Assembly (NCBI GenBank): GCA_964629015.1
Contig: CAZVMN010000007.1
Location: forward strand, 124,001-188,000
Direction: 5' to 3'
Length of the DNA: 64,000 nt
Origin: Oceanococcus sp964629015
GTDB taxonomy: Bacteria; Pseudomonadota; Gammaproteobacteria; Nevskiales; Oceanococcaceae
Shown here: positions 56,101 through 64,000 of the stretch, piece by piece
Position numbering within the stretch: position 1 is the first letter of the stretch
Layout of the letters: every line of letters starts with the position of its first letter
Program-made: the position numbers and the translations under genes
Notes under the pieces: generated by a model
The model's input: the letters and a program-made list of their open reading frames with translations, nothing else
What the model was told of the DNA's origin: nothing
Database searches by the model: none

Positions 56101-59100
56101 GTTGCAACATCTGCCAGTTCGGAGGCGCTGACCTCGGCATCCAGATCCCACGCCGGCTGGTCACCTTCCGCCCCGAGGCTGAGATCGATGCCGGCATCAT
56201 CGGCATCCGGTCCGGCTTGCTCGTCGTCGAGAGCCAGCGTGAGTTCTGGTTCTGTCTGGCTATCAACTGGCGGGGCATCTCCCGACAACGCAGCCAAGGC
56301 TGCGGACGGGTCGGCATCCCGCCCTTCACGGAATTCGTCCAGCAGGTCGTAGGTCAAAAGCACGCATCGACCAAGACGCTCAAACAGGGTTTGATTCAGC
56401 TCTGTGACTTGACCGTCGATGACATCTTTCATCAACGCATCCAGGGCTTCGCCGATCTGACCCAGCCCCATGCCGCCGGCTGTCCGCGCACTGCCCTTGA
56501 TGGTGTGGAAAATACGCTGCAGATTCTGCTGCGCCGTGCCCGAATCCGGCTGCGCGGCCCAGTTTTTCAGCTCGCTCTCGGCCTCGCCCAGAAGCTCGGC
56601 CGCTTCCTCGGCAAAAATCGCGGCCAGCTCCAGATCCACGCCATCACTGTCAGCCTGAAGTTCAGCTAAACGCTGTGCCAAATCTGCTTCCAGTGCGAGA
56701 TCTGGCTCCACTGAATGCTCGGTCGTCGCCGCATTGAGTTGCGCCGCCATGCTGGCATGCAACTGCTCCAGCACGCTTGCCGGTAAAACCTGGTTGCATG
56801 AACGAAGGCCTTGCACCAAACGCTCGGCGCTTTCGGCCAGACTGGCCAACCCCATGACGCCAGCTGTAGCCGCGCCACCGCGCAGGGTATGCAGTGCGCG
56901 TTCCAGATCTTGATCCGCAACCACATCGCCACCAGCAGCCAAGCGGTTGGCCAACACGTCCAGCTCACCGGCCGCGTCGTCTTTGAAGATCGCCAAGACC
57001 TCTGCCGCATCGTCGTTGCTGGTTTCGCCGATCGCGGCACGCGCTTTCTGCTGCATCGGCTGAACCAATTCCAGCGCGGATTCGCCTTCGGCGAAGCGCC
57101 GGACGATCTCTGGCAGTTGCCCAACGGCTTCCGTGATCAAACTGGAAATCTCGCCGTTCAAGGTCAACGCACCATCGAGACAGCGGTTCAGCATGTCTTC
57201 GATCGACCAGGCAAACTCGCCGATGTCGCTGGCACCTACCATGCGCCCACTGCCCTTGAGGGTGTGGAATGCGCGACGAACGGTGGCCAGCACATCGGGA
57301 TCTGACGGGTTTTGCGCCCAACGTGGCATGACGGCGTCAAGTTCAGCCATCACCTCGCGTGATTCTTCGATGAAGACTTCGCGGAATTCCGGATCGATGT
57401 CCTGCTCGACCGGAGCGGCGGGAGCCTCTTCGACCTCGTCAACCGACGCCGCTGCGTGGAATGCGTCGTCGAACGCGCCGAGATAACGTTCCACCTCATC
57501 AAGAAGGTGTTCGGCGTGGGGTTGCTTTTCCTTGAGTGCTTCGAGGTAGTACTCGACCCCGGCAATCACATCGGCCAAGCGATCGGCCAACGCGCCCCGG
57601 TGACGCGCAGGCGCCACACGTTCGGCCACCAGCAGACTTTCAATGCTGCGAATCACTTGGGTGGGGCGGTCGCGACCAATCAGTTCGAAACCGGACGCCA
57701 TTTCCGCCAGCATTTCGCGGGCACTGATCAAGGCAGACTCTTGGCCACGCGCAATGTATTGCGCCAGCTCCGTCTTGATACGGCTGATGTTGACCAGCGA
57801 CTCGCGCAATATCGCGTTGATACCTTCACGCAGGTCCTGATGTGCAGTCTCGTCAACCAGAGCATCACGACCCGGCGGCATCAACTCAGCCTCCAGCCCC
57901 TGCTCAATGCGGATCAAGGTTTCCGCCACGTCCAGCCACGCACCTTCATCGTCGCTGCCTTGCAGGGTGGCGATGGCTTCAGCTTGCGAGCGGGCCAGCT
58001 GACCCAGTGCGTCGAGCCCCAAAACCATCAATGTGGAGGACACTGATTCCAAACGAGCGACCAAACTCTCGCTGACGTCACCCAAGGTGTGCGAACGCAA
58101 CGCCAGATCGATGCTGTCCTTGATGTCGCTGATGTTGTGGCGAATCTCGCGCGTCACCGTCTGCAGCGAATCGATACTCGGCTTGGACAAGCGTTCACGC
58201 AGGGCTTGCAAACGGGTGTACGTAACGTCCGCACCACCCAGTGCAAATTCTTCGCGAATGCGCTCGACGACGAGGTTCGGCTCCTCGGCGAGAGTCCCCA
58301 GATGCATGCACTGCGCACCCAAGCGACCGGCTGCGGTGGCAATAGCCTCTTCACCGTTGGCCGCGAGCGCTTTGGCGCACTGACCGGCCTTGGTGATCAG
58401 TGTGTGCACATCCGGGTTGGCCAATTCCGGCTCATGGGCCAGAACCTCACACATCAAGGTGACGCCTTGCCAGCAGAGATAAACCTGCGGATCACAGGCC
58501 ACGCTGGCGAGCTGTCCGGCCGCCTTGCCTAAAAGCTCTAGAGACTTGTCGCGTTGGACATCACGAATCACGCCGGACACGGCTTTTTGCATGACGGGCG
58601 CAACCTTCCGCGCCAACGCCTGTGACATCCCCGGTTTGCGTCGCGCCGCATCATCGGGCGGCAGAACATCCAAACCTCGAACATCCATAAAGCGGCTGAA
58701 CAACACCGCACGCGATTGCGCCTGCGCTCCGCGCGCAACGCGCAAATCATTGATGTTCGGCGCAAAAACCAAAGGATGATCGGTTTCGCCGTGAGCCAAC
58801 AACTCGATGTAGTCCGACACTTGCAACGTGGCCGCCACCAATGCCGCGAAGTTGGCTTCGCCATCCTCCACCGGCGTATTGATGGCGAACTGAACCGTCT
58901 CGACCATCTCGCTGGCCAGCAAATACACGCTGTAGCACTGAATCACCGAGGCAATGTTGGCAATCTGACGCAATTCGTCGACGCACTGCTCAAGCAATCC
59001 AAGCTGTTCGGGGCCCTCGTCCAGATAGGTTTCGATCAATCCGCGAGCGCGCTGCAGCCCGTGACCGAGATCGCCCTGAACCCAGAACAAGCCGCGGTTA

Positions 59101-59129
59101 ACGTCGTTTTGGGGTCCTTTCAACTCCAC
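53184..59129 (-). CDS. chpA: Hybrid CheA-type histidine kinase with multiple Hpt domains
   Basis: This protein of about 1981 residues has five recognisable Hpt domains, with phosphorylatable His in HTLKGSGRMVG (about 620), HTLRGGAATAG (about 748), HTIKGSARTAG (about 875), HTFKGGARMAG (about 1076) and HTLKGGARMAG (about 1248). A dimerisation helix, an ATPase domain (HVVRNCVIHGIE, RDDGAGLD, GRGVGMDVV), a CheW-like domain and a C-terminal receiver follow (Asp in LLDIEMPK, about 1908; TSRSG; Lys in IKPY). This is the ChpA/PilL layout that controls type IV pilus twitching and cAMP in relatives. I prefer the GTG at 59129 (AGGGGG five bases upstream) to an ATG at 59168 that would overlap pilI. Confidence 0.93.
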   Translation of the reverse strand: MELKGPQNDVNRGLFWVQGDLGHGLQRARGLIETYLDEGPEQLGLLEQCVDELRQIANIASVIQCYSVYLLASEMVETVQFAINTPVEDGEANFAALVAATLQVSDYIELLAHGETDHPLVFAPNINDLRVARGAQAQSRAVLFSRFMDVRGLDVLPPDDAARRKPGMSQALARKVAPVMQKAVSGVIRDVQRDKSLELLGKAAGQLASVACDPQVYLCWQGVTLMCEVLAHEPELANPDVHTLITKAGQCAKALAANGEEAIATAAGRLGAQCMHLGTLAEEPNLVVERIREEFALGGADVTYTRLQALRERLSKPSIDSLQTVTREIRHNISDIKDSIDLALRSHTLGDVSESLVARLESVSSTLMVLGLDALGQLARSQAEAIATLQGSDDEGAWLDVAETLIRIEQGLEAELMPPGRDALVDETAHQDLREGINAILRESLVNISRIKTELAQYIARGQESALISAREMLAEMASGFELIGRDRPTQVIRSIESLLVAERVAPARHRGALADRLADVIAGVEYYLEALKEKQPHAEHLLDEVERYLGAFDDAFHAAASVDEVEEAPAAPVEQDIDPEFREVFIEESREVMAELDAVMPRWAQNPSDPDVLATVRRAFHTLKGSGRMVGASDIGEFAWSIEDMLNRCLDGALTLNGEISSLITEAVGQLPEIVRRFAEGESALELVQPMQQKARAAIGETSNDDAAEVLAIFKDDAAGELDVLANRLAAGGDVVADQDLERALHTLRGGAATAGVMGLASLAESAERLVQGLRSCNQVLPASVLEQLHASMAAQLNAATTEHSVEPDLALEADLAQRLAELQADSDGVDLELAAIFAEEAAELLGEAESELKNWAAQPDSGTAQQNLQRIFHTIKGSARTAGGMGLGQIGEALDALMKDVIDGQVTELNQTLFERLGRCVLLTYDLLDEFREGRDADPSAALAALSGDAPPVDSQTEPELTLALDDEQAGPDADDAGIDLSLGAEGDQPAWDLDAEVSASELADVATSESTDVESLDMDFSDAEDVWPADPEILEMFQIEAQELLESMDRHFADWEANTQAQEPLRALQRELHTFKGGARMAGLNGMGAVAHQMESIFARIESGDQADSQTFGHLHHAIDGLHQLLDEVKQGRQPVGARELLSDLISEAPSASGDEASQLADAANERDESDPFVMPPQASPTDTVTFSTMDLGDDAPAGADSEMVEIFLPEAQELMEAFDAARGRWSENHQDSDALAEILRVLHTLKGGARMAGLAGLGDDVHNLESELEAVSREGQGATPELLERLQRSSDGFHQHMAQAASGGGATAPQQDAQEQTSTHPVLDLPGDYDYRSDALDDIQPRAWSRDLQWEAPQDERLAAIRRETARVSVEQLDNMLNEAGEISIYRSRLERQVSAFSGQLREVEQTIARIRDQLRMLESETDAQIQSRTQGLQSEEGEGDRYGEEFDPLEMDRYSRMQELTRALSESVTDLFSLHATMTDVVSETDTLLLQQGRVNTSVQQGLMGTLMVPFSRQVQRLQRVARQTAGEHGKQIELQLQGIEAEMDRNVLERMTPVIEHVVRNCVIHGIETPDVRAAAGKSPVGRMSISLARDGSKLAIEIRDDGAGLDFSRIREKAIERGLMGADAQLSEAELAQFIFQPGFSTAQALTQDAGRGVGMDVVSSEVKQLGGTLELDSKTGHGARFVIRLPLSLAISQALLVQVGEEVYAAPLSTIEGIARIPRSDLERYMDDDERFAYGDQEYRVRYLGQLLGLDAAPADERDHVPVILVHSGEGMGISERRVAVVVDQLLGSRELVTKTAGPQVSTVVGVTGATIQADGRVVLILDVVALVQDRLFKTLQAGRDADGGQVTGQRVPLVMVIDDSITMRRVAERLLTRNGYRVATAKDGMDGIAQLQAESPDAVLLDIEMPKVDGFEVATFIRNNERLASLPIIMITSRSGDKHRERAQAIGVNRYLIKPYQEQQLITELRDVMAEA

Positions 59130-59142
59130 ATTCACCCCCTCG

Positions 59143-59709
59143 TTACGCACTTGCGTTCTGGAATACATCAGCCAGCGCCAGCTTCATGAAGCTAAACACA
59201 AGATACGGCTGCTGATCGCGAACAAAACTGCCGAGCAGGAATTCCTGCCAGTTGCTTGGTTGCTTGGTGACCAGATCGTTGCGCTGTTCATGGCTGGCGA
59301 AACGCCGATAGCCACTGACCCCATCGACCAAAAAGCCGGCAGGTATTTCTTCAGAGTTGAGCACCATGAAACGACTGCTGCGCGACACCACGCTGGGCTC
59401 ACCTTGCAGCAACTGGCGTAGATCGATCAGCGGCAACAAGCTGCCGCGCACGTTGGCAATACCCAAAAGCCAAGGTTTGGCATTGGGGACACGCGAGTAC
59501 GCCGGTACGGTTATCACTTCACGGATCTCGCGCTGAGGTGCGAGCAGTGATGATTCGCCGAGCCGGAACCCCAGCCCAACCCAAGCATCGCTGGCGTCCG
59601 TGCCGCCCATATCGGTGAAGCGTGTCTGTAAGCGCTGATCCAGCTCCACCAGAAGATGGAACGGCTGGTCTGCAAGCGCCCGGAGTTCTTGAACGTCGGA
59701 ACTGAGCAT
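59143..59709 (-). CDS. pilI: Type IV pilus chemotaxis coupling protein (CheW-like)
   Basis: This 188-residue CheW-domain protein matches PilI in length and context, with WVGLGFRLGESSLLAPQREIREV, WLLGIANVRGSLLPLIDLRQLL and a C-terminal WQEFLLGSFVRD. It would couple a receptor to ChpA. It lies four bases after pilG and directly before chpA. In Pseudomonas the receptor gene pilJ sits at this junction, but here it is absent. Confidence 0.9.
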   Translation of the reverse strand: MLSSDVQELRALADQPFHLLVELDQRLQTRFTDMGGTDASDAWVGLGFRLGESSLLAPQREIREVITVPAYSRVPNAKPWLLGIANVRGSLLPLIDLRQLLQGEPSVVSRSSRFMVLNSEEIPAGFLVDGVSGYRRFASHEQRNDLVTKQPSNWQEFLLGSFVRDQQPYLVFSFMKLALADVFQNASA

Positions 59710-59713
59710 GGCG

Positions 59714-60118
59714 CTATCCCGCGCGGTTGGGTTTGTGTGACTCGACCGCGGCGATCAGTTCGTCGCGCGTGAACGGCTTGGTCAAGTAGTGATCCGAACC
59801 CACGATACGACCACGCGCTCGATCGAACAGTCCGTCTTTGGACGACAACATAATCACCGGCGTCTTGGCGAAACGCGGGTTGCCTTTGATCAAGGCACAG
59901 GTCTGATAACCGTCGAGGCGCGGCATCATGATGTCCACGAAAATCAGGTCCGGCTTGAGTTCAGCAATTTTCGCGAGCGCTTCGTACCCATCGGTCGCAG
60001 CGGAGACATCGCATCCGGCCCTGGAAAGCAAGCTTTCGGCGGTTTTTCTGATGGTTTTGGAATCGTCCACCACCATCACACGAACACCCGTCAAACCATC
60101 CACTTGACTGTCTGCCAC
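59714..60118 (-). CDS. pilG: Twitching-motility response regulator
   Basis: This 134-residue single-domain receiver has phospho-acceptor Asp62 in FVDIMMPRLDGYQTCALIK, followed by MLSSKDGLFDRARGRIVGSD and LTKPF, which closely follows PilG. It starts at a GTG with GGGGGA upstream. It heads the pilG-pilI-chpA operon and is divergent from gshB, the same neighbour as in Pseudomonas. Confidence 0.93.
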   Translation of the reverse strand: MADSQVDGLTGVRVMVVDDSKTIRKTAESLLSRAGCDVSAATDGYEALAKIAELKPDLIFVDIMMPRLDGYQTCALIKGNPRFAKTPVIMLSSKDGLFDRARGRIVGSDHYLTKPFTRDELIAAVESHKPNRAG

Positions 60119-60315
60119 CGAAGTTCCCCCTTAACTCTTCTGTGTACGCCGATGGGCTTCAAGCAAAGGCGCGACCGAGAATACAGACTGCCAGTTTTAG
60201 CACAGGCGGCAACGCTCTGTCGCTGTAAGCACGAGGCCGGGATTTCTGTGCACCAAGCGGCGTCCCGGTAGAATGCGCGGCCATGTTCCGTCACACGCCC
60301 TGAAGCGACCAGCCG

Positions 60316-61296
60316 ATGAACGCTGAAAACAAATCCTCCTTGCGCCGCCTGGGCATCGTCATGGACCCGATCAGCGCAATCAAACCTGTCAAAGACACCA
60401 GCTTGGCGCTACTGATCGAAGCCCAGGCGCGTGGCTACGAACTGCATTATTTGGAGATGGGTGATCTGTTCCTCGACGGTGGCCGCGCCGGCGGGTCATC
60501 GCGCCCATTGCGGGTCCGTGATTCTCTGGATGACTGGTTCAGCCTTGGGCAACGCCAGTCGATCTGGCTGGACCAACTGGACGTGATCTTGATGCGCAAA
60601 GATCCACCGTTCGATCAAGAGTTTCTCTACGCAACACAGATTCTCGATGTCGCCCACCAAGCGGGCGCTCGCGTAGTCAATGACCCCAGCGCGCTTCGCG
60701 ATTTCAATGAGAAGCTGGCGCTGGCGCGTTACCCACAGTTCACCGCACCGACCCGTGTTGATCGCGACATGGGCCGCTTGCGCGCGTTCGTTGCCGAGCA
60801 TCAAGACACGGTCATCAAGCCACTGGATGGCATGGGCGGCGCCTCGATCTTCCGCCTGCGTAGCGGTGACCCCAATCTGGGCGTGGTCCTGGAAACGCTG
60901 ACGCACCACGGCAAGCGTTACGCCATGATTCAAAAGTATCTGCCGGCGATCCGTGAGGGCGATAAACGCATCCTGGTGATCAATGGCAAACCCTGGCCGT
61001 ATGCTTTGGCGCGCATTCCGGCCGAGGGTGAATCTCGCGGCAACCTTGCCGCCGGCGGTCGCGGCGAAGGTCGCGAACTGTCGGCCCGCGATCGAGAAAT
61101 CGCCGAGGCGCTGGGGCCGGATCTGCGTGCACGCGGGCTGCTGTTTGTTGGCCTGGATGTCATCGGCGACTACCTCACCGAGGTCAACGTGACCAGCCCG
61201 ACCTGCGTGCGCGAACTCGACAAGCAGTACGGTAGCAACATCAGCGCTGAACTGTTCGATGCGCTCGAGCAACTCAGCGGCAGCGACTCCGCATGA
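60316..61296 (+). CDS. gshB: Glutathione synthetase
   Basis: This 326-residue ATP-grasp enzyme joins gamma-glutamylcysteine and glycine. Diagnostic segments are GIVMDPISAIKPVKDTS at the start, VIKPLDGMGGASIFR (ATP-binding), AGGRGEGRELSARD, and FVGLDVIGDYLTEVNVTSPT near the C-terminus. Length and motifs match the family. Divergent from pilG. Its stop overlaps the apbE start by four bases. Confidence 0.96.
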   Translation: MNAENKSSLRRLGIVMDPISAIKPVKDTSLALLIEAQARGYELHYLEMGDLFLDGGRAGGSSRPLRVRDSLDDWFSLGQRQSIWLDQLDVILMRKDPPFDQEFLYATQILDVAHQAGARVVNDPSALRDFNEKLALARYPQFTAPTRVDRDMGRLRAFVAEHQDTVIKPLDGMGGASIFRLRSGDPNLGVVLETLTHHGKRYAMIQKYLPAIREGDKRILVINGKPWPYALARIPAEGESRGNLAAGGRGEGRELSARDREIAEALGPDLRARGLLFVGLDVIGDYLTEVNVTSPTCVRELDKQYGSNISAELFDALEQLSGSDSA

Positions 61297-62318
61297 AGCA
61301 GGCCTTTATCGGCCTGAGCCTGTGCGCCATCCTGGCTTGGGGCGTTTGGCAGCAGCGCCCCGCCCCCACAACCGCGGATGTCACCCACCGGGAAGTGTTC
61401 GCGCTGGGTACGCTGATTCAGATTTCGATTGCAGGCGATGTGGATCCCAGCACTCTGAATCAAACGCAGGCTGCTCTGGCCACACTTGAGCGGCGCTGGT
61501 CTGTGCTCGGCGACGGAGATCTGGCGCAGGTCAATCAACAACTAGAAGAGCAAACCCACGTCGCGCTGCCAGACACCTTGCATGACGGCTTTGTCGCAGC
61601 CCGCGACTTGTGTCTCAGCAGTGGTGGCCGCTTCGATCCCGGTGTTGGTGATCTGGTGCGTTTGTGGGGTTTTGATGACGAGGATCACTTCAGAGAGACC
61701 CCGCCAGCCAAGGACCGAATCAGCGTGGCGCTGCAACAACGCAGCAGCCTGTGCGATGCAAGCATATCGGCAGGGACGCTGAGCATCTCCCGCGCCCCGG
61801 CGCGTTTTGACTTCGGGGCTTCCGCCAAAGGTCGCGCGGTGGACGATGTGATCGCTCTGCTGCAGTCCCAGGGCATTCACAACGCCATCGTGAACGCTGG
61901 TGGCGACATCAAAGTCATTGGGCAGCGTTTCGACCGCCTCTGGCGCATTGGTATCCGCCATCCGCGCCCACACGACGGGCAGAGCATGCTCGCCTCTTTG
62001 GAGCTGGACGACGGGGAAGCCATCTTCACCTCCGGTGACTACGAACGCTTCTTCATTTATGACGGCGTGCGCTATCACCACATTCTTGACCCGCGTAGCG
62101 GCTACCCGGCACAGGGCAGTCAGTCCGCGACCGTTGTGCACCGCAGTGCGGAGCTGGCCGACGCCGCGGCTACAGCTCTGTTTGTCGCTGGCGCCAAGGA
62201 TGCCGCCGACGTGATGCAACAGATGGGGGTCGATGACTGGCTGTTGGTCGATGCGCGTGGCGAGCTCCACGCCAGCGCATCCATGCGCGAACGCATTCCT
62301 GATCTTGCGACACCGTGA
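61293..62318 (+). CDS. apbE: FAD:protein FMN transferase (ApbE family)
   Basis: This 341-residue protein attaches FMN covalently to Thr/Ser of flavoproteins in the periplasm. The N-terminal hydrophobic segment (residues 4-18) acts as signal or anchor. Motifs visible are SSGGRFDPGVGDLVRLWGF, FDFGASAKGRAVDDV, NAGGDIKVIG and HILDPRSGYPAQGS, with DAAATALFVAG as the metal-site region. It overlaps gshB and the next gene by four bases each. A likely target would be a membrane flavoprotein complex encoded elsewhere. Confidence 0.92.
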   Translation: MKQAFIGLSLCAILAWGVWQQRPAPTTADVTHREVFALGTLIQISIAGDVDPSTLNQTQAALATLERRWSVLGDGDLAQVNQQLEEQTHVALPDTLHDGFVAARDLCLSSGGRFDPGVGDLVRLWGFDDEDHFRETPPAKDRISVALQQRSSLCDASISAGTLSISRAPARFDFGASAKGRAVDDVIALLQSQGIHNAIVNAGGDIKVIGQRFDRLWRIGIRHPRPHDGQSMLASLELDDGEAIFTSGDYERFFIYDGVRYHHILDPRSGYPAQGSQSATVVHRSAELADAAATALFVAGAKDAADVMQQMGVDDWLLVDARGELHASASMRERIPDLATP

Positions 62319-62671
62319 CACGCGCGGATCAATTGATACTGATCGTCCTGCTCGTCGGAATCGGGGCTTTGTTTCGCTTGTATTGGACGCCGCCAAGACC
62401 TGCCACCGAAGCCGTGATCACCGGACCGCAGCAACGCCTGACGCTGAACATGAACGAAGACACGCAAGTCCATGTGCACGGCGCTTTGGGCGAGAGCGTC
62501 CTTGAAGTTGTCGACGGTGCCGTGCGATTTGTGGAATCGCCGTGCCGCCATCAGATCTGCGTACGCTCCGGCTGGCACCACAATGCCGGCGCCGTCGCGG
62601 CCTGCGTACCCAACCGCATCAGTGTGGTGTTGAACGGTGGCGAGAGTGAGTTCGATGCGATCAGCTACTGA
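62315..62671 (+). CDS. NusG domain II-containing small membrane-anchored protein
   Basis: This 118-residue protein has one N-terminal membrane helix (residues 7-22) and a small beta-domain with RFVESPCRHQICVRSGW and the late ACVPNRISVVL, the pattern of NusG-domain-II proteins that accompany ApbE and Gx transporters. Two Cys flank the His-Gln-Ile segment. It starts at a GTG overlapping apbE (GTGA). It probably assists periplasmic flavinylation or the linked redox complex. Confidence 0.8.
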   Translation: MTRADQLILIVLLVGIGALFRLYWTPPRPATEAVITGPQQRLTLNMNEDTQVHVHGALGESVLEVVDGAVRFVESPCRHQICVRSGWHHNAGAVAACVPNRISVVLNGGESEFDAISY

Positions 62672-63197
62672 CCCTCAACTTGACGGCTTGGTCGCGGGAT
62701 ACGCCGCGTTGGCGATCGTCATCCACATCCTGGAAGCCGGCCTGCCCTCGCCCATCCCCGGCATCAAGCCCGGCCTATCTAATGTGGTCACGCTGATTGT
62801 CTTGCTGCGCCACGGCTGGGCTCTTGCGGCCTGGGTGGTCGTTCTGCGGGTTCTGGTCAGTGCGCTGCTCTTGGGCACCTTCTTAACCCCCACATTCATC
62901 CTCAGCCTTTCCGGTGCCTGTGCCAGTCTGGGCGCGATGGGCCTGATCCATGTGCTGCAGCTGCGCATGTCCGTGTTCAGCGCATACGGTTACGCCATGC
63001 CCTCTGCCTGCGCGCACATGCTCGGCCAGTTTGTCGTCGCCTATGCGCTGTTCGTCCCTCACGCCGGACTGCTCAAACTCCTGCCTGTCCTGAGTAGCGC
63101 GGCTTTGCTTTTTGGCGTTTCCACAGGCTGGCTGGCAATGCGCATTTTGAGCGCCATGGCGCCGCCGGCCGGTGTCCGCGAGCCCCCCAGCTCATGA
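62655..63197 (+). CDS. Gx transporter family integral membrane protein
   Basis: This 180-residue protein has five or six hydrophobic helices and the family's hallmark PIPGIKPGLSNVVTLIVLL near the N-terminus (PF07456-type, once called heptaprenyl diphosphate synthase component I). It is predicted to act as a small substrate-binding transporter component and co-occurs with ApbE and NusG-II proteins. The ATG at 62655 lies inside the end of the previous gene. It overlaps yqgE by four bases. Confidence 0.82.
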   Translation: MRSATDPQLDGLVAGYAALAIVIHILEAGLPSPIPGIKPGLSNVVTLIVLLRHGWALAAWVVVLRVLVSALLLGTFLTPTFILSLSGACASLGAMGLIHVLQLRMSVFSAYGYAMPSACAHMLGQFVVAYALFVPHAGLLKLLPVLSSAALLFGVSTGWLAMRILSAMAPPAGVREPPSS

Positions 63198-63817
63198 ATT
63201 TGAAGCGCCTCGGCTTGCGGCCAGCACCCGCAAACACGGATACTCCGCGCATGTCCGAGGAATCGTTGCGCAATCAGTTCCTTATCGCCATGCCCAGCTT
63301 GGCCGACAGCAATTTCGAACGATCCGTCAGCCTGTTGTGCGAGCACGGTGACGATGGCGCTCTTGGACTGGTCATCAACCGCCCCACCGATCTCACAGTA
63401 GGCGGCATGCTGGAGCATCTGGATATCGACAGCAGCGGCCTCAGCCCAACGCAAATCGAAAGTCCGGTGTTCTGGGGTGGCCCGGTCCAGTCGGAGCGCG
63501 GATTTGTCCTGCATTCCCCCCGAGGGCGCTGGGAGTCCAGCATTCAGGTCAGCCCCACACTGGCCGTCTCAACATCGCGCGATATTCTCGCCGCCATCGG
63601 AGCCGGGCAAGGACCCGAGCGCTTTCTGGTCACGCTGGGGTATGCCGGCTGGGAAAGCGGCCAGCTGGAACGTGAAATCATGGAAAACAGCTGGCTCAAT
63701 ACCGAAGCGAATGCATCGATCATTTTCGAAACGGCCAGCGAGATGCGCTGGGACGCCGCCACCCGACTGCTGGGGATTGACCCTGCGAGTCTCAGTCACG
63801 GCGCGGGACACGCGTGA
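63194..63817 (+). CDS. yqgE: YqgE/AlgH family protein (UPF0301)
   Basis: This 207-residue protein has the YqgE pattern: LRNQFLIAMPSLADSNFERSV, GLVINRPTDL, VFWGGPVQSERGFVLH, and GYAGWESGQLEREIMENSW. Function is not firmly established. In many gammaproteobacteria it directly precedes ruvX, as here. The ATG at 63194 overlaps the upstream stop (ATGA). A second ATG at 63251 gives the length seen in most homologues but has no ribosome site. Confidence 0.93.
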   Translation: MNLKRLGLRPAPANTDTPRMSEESLRNQFLIAMPSLADSNFERSVSLLCEHGDDGALGLVINRPTDLTVGGMLEHLDIDSSGLSPTQIESPVFWGGPVQSERGFVLHSPRGRWESSIQVSPTLAVSTSRDILAAIGAGQGPERFLVTLGYAGWESGQLEREIMENSWLNTEANASIIFETASEMRWDAATRLLGIDPASLSHGAGHA

Positions 63818-64000
63818 GCGTTGTGGCCCTGGGTTTCGACTTCGGCGAAAAACGCATCGGCATGGCGATTGGCAATCAGACAACCGGCACGAGCCGAGCC
63901 TTGGGCTGGATTCCGACACCTCAGCACGATCAGGACTGGAACCCGATTGCATCTGCTGTGCACGACTGGCAGCCACAGATCCTGCTTGTCGGTGTGCCAC
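63814..64000 (+). CDS. ruvX: Holliday junction resolvase-like protein RuvX (5' part; runs off right edge)
   Basis: The first 62 codons are present. The N-terminus VALGFDFGEKRIGMAIG carries the conserved DFG...RIG signature of YqgF/RuvX, and QPQILLVGVP is the next beta-strand motif. The family processes 16S rRNA 5' ends and was proposed to resolve Holliday junctions. It starts at a GTG overlapping the yqgE stop (GTGA). Confidence 0.92.
   Translation, partial: MSVVALGFDFGEKRIGMAIGNQTTGTSRALGWIPTPQHDQDWNPIASAVHDWQPQILLVGVP

Overview
The window is high-GC DNA from a Gram-negative proteobacterium. A gammaproteobacterium is the best guess. Supporting signs are a PilG-PilI-ChpA chemosensory locus next to gshB, the YgfB/PepP/UbiH gene group, YqgE-RuvX, an ArgE/ArgA pair, TonB-dependent uptake, many lipoprotein signals and a TolC/HlyD export pair. 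No more precise taxon can be defended from the sequence alone. I found no rRNA, tRNA, insertion sequence, prophage or CRISPR array.

Layout. 1-8.1 kb: the end of a 7TMR-DISM-type sensor gene, a large lipoprotein, a stand-alone molybdopterin oxidoreductase, and a three-gene minus-strand operon of exported redox/PLP proteins (cytochrome c, lactone-oxidase-like flavoprotein, alanine racemase/D-threonine aldolase-like protein). 8.2-14 kb: a TetR regulator with a palindromic operator, a TonB-dependent receptor and a penicillin-acylase-family lipoprotein. 14-18.7 kb: the glycine cleavage operon gcvT-gcvH-gcvPA-gcvPB behind a tandem glycine riboswitch. 18.7-23.5 kb: ygfB-pepP-sulP-ubiH-like, with a SulP transporter inside a quinone-synthesis operon. 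23.7-28.6 kb: a periplasmic EF-hand protein, an aspartic protease, argE-argA, rsmE and a DUF3365 haem protein.

28.6-50.8 kb is the most unusual part. A five-gene minus-strand operon of about 17 kb encodes two giant iterative lipid/polyketide synthases related to PUFA (Pfa) synthases, followed by two alpha/beta hydrolases and a TolC-family channel. The first synthase reads nitronate-monooxygenase-like ER, KS, AT, four ACPs, KR, DH. The second reads KS, AT, DH, phosphopantetheinyl transferase. Divergent from it run a fused PqqD-like/M50-like/HlyD membrane protein whose protease motif is destroyed, a propeller-like protein of unknown function, and a sulfotransferase. Together they look like a pathway for making, releasing, possibly sulfating, and exporting an unusual lipid. 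The 490-base divergent promoter region holds six inverted repeats. Two adjacent 300-base ACP units are identical in DNA.

50.8-64 kb: an SDR oxidoreductase, a lipoprotein, the type IV pilus chemosensory genes pilG-pilI-chpA-chpC-like with no methyl-accepting protein, and then gshB-apbE-(NusG domain II)-(Gx transporter)-yqgE-ruvX, all overlapping or nearly so. ruvX runs off the right edge.
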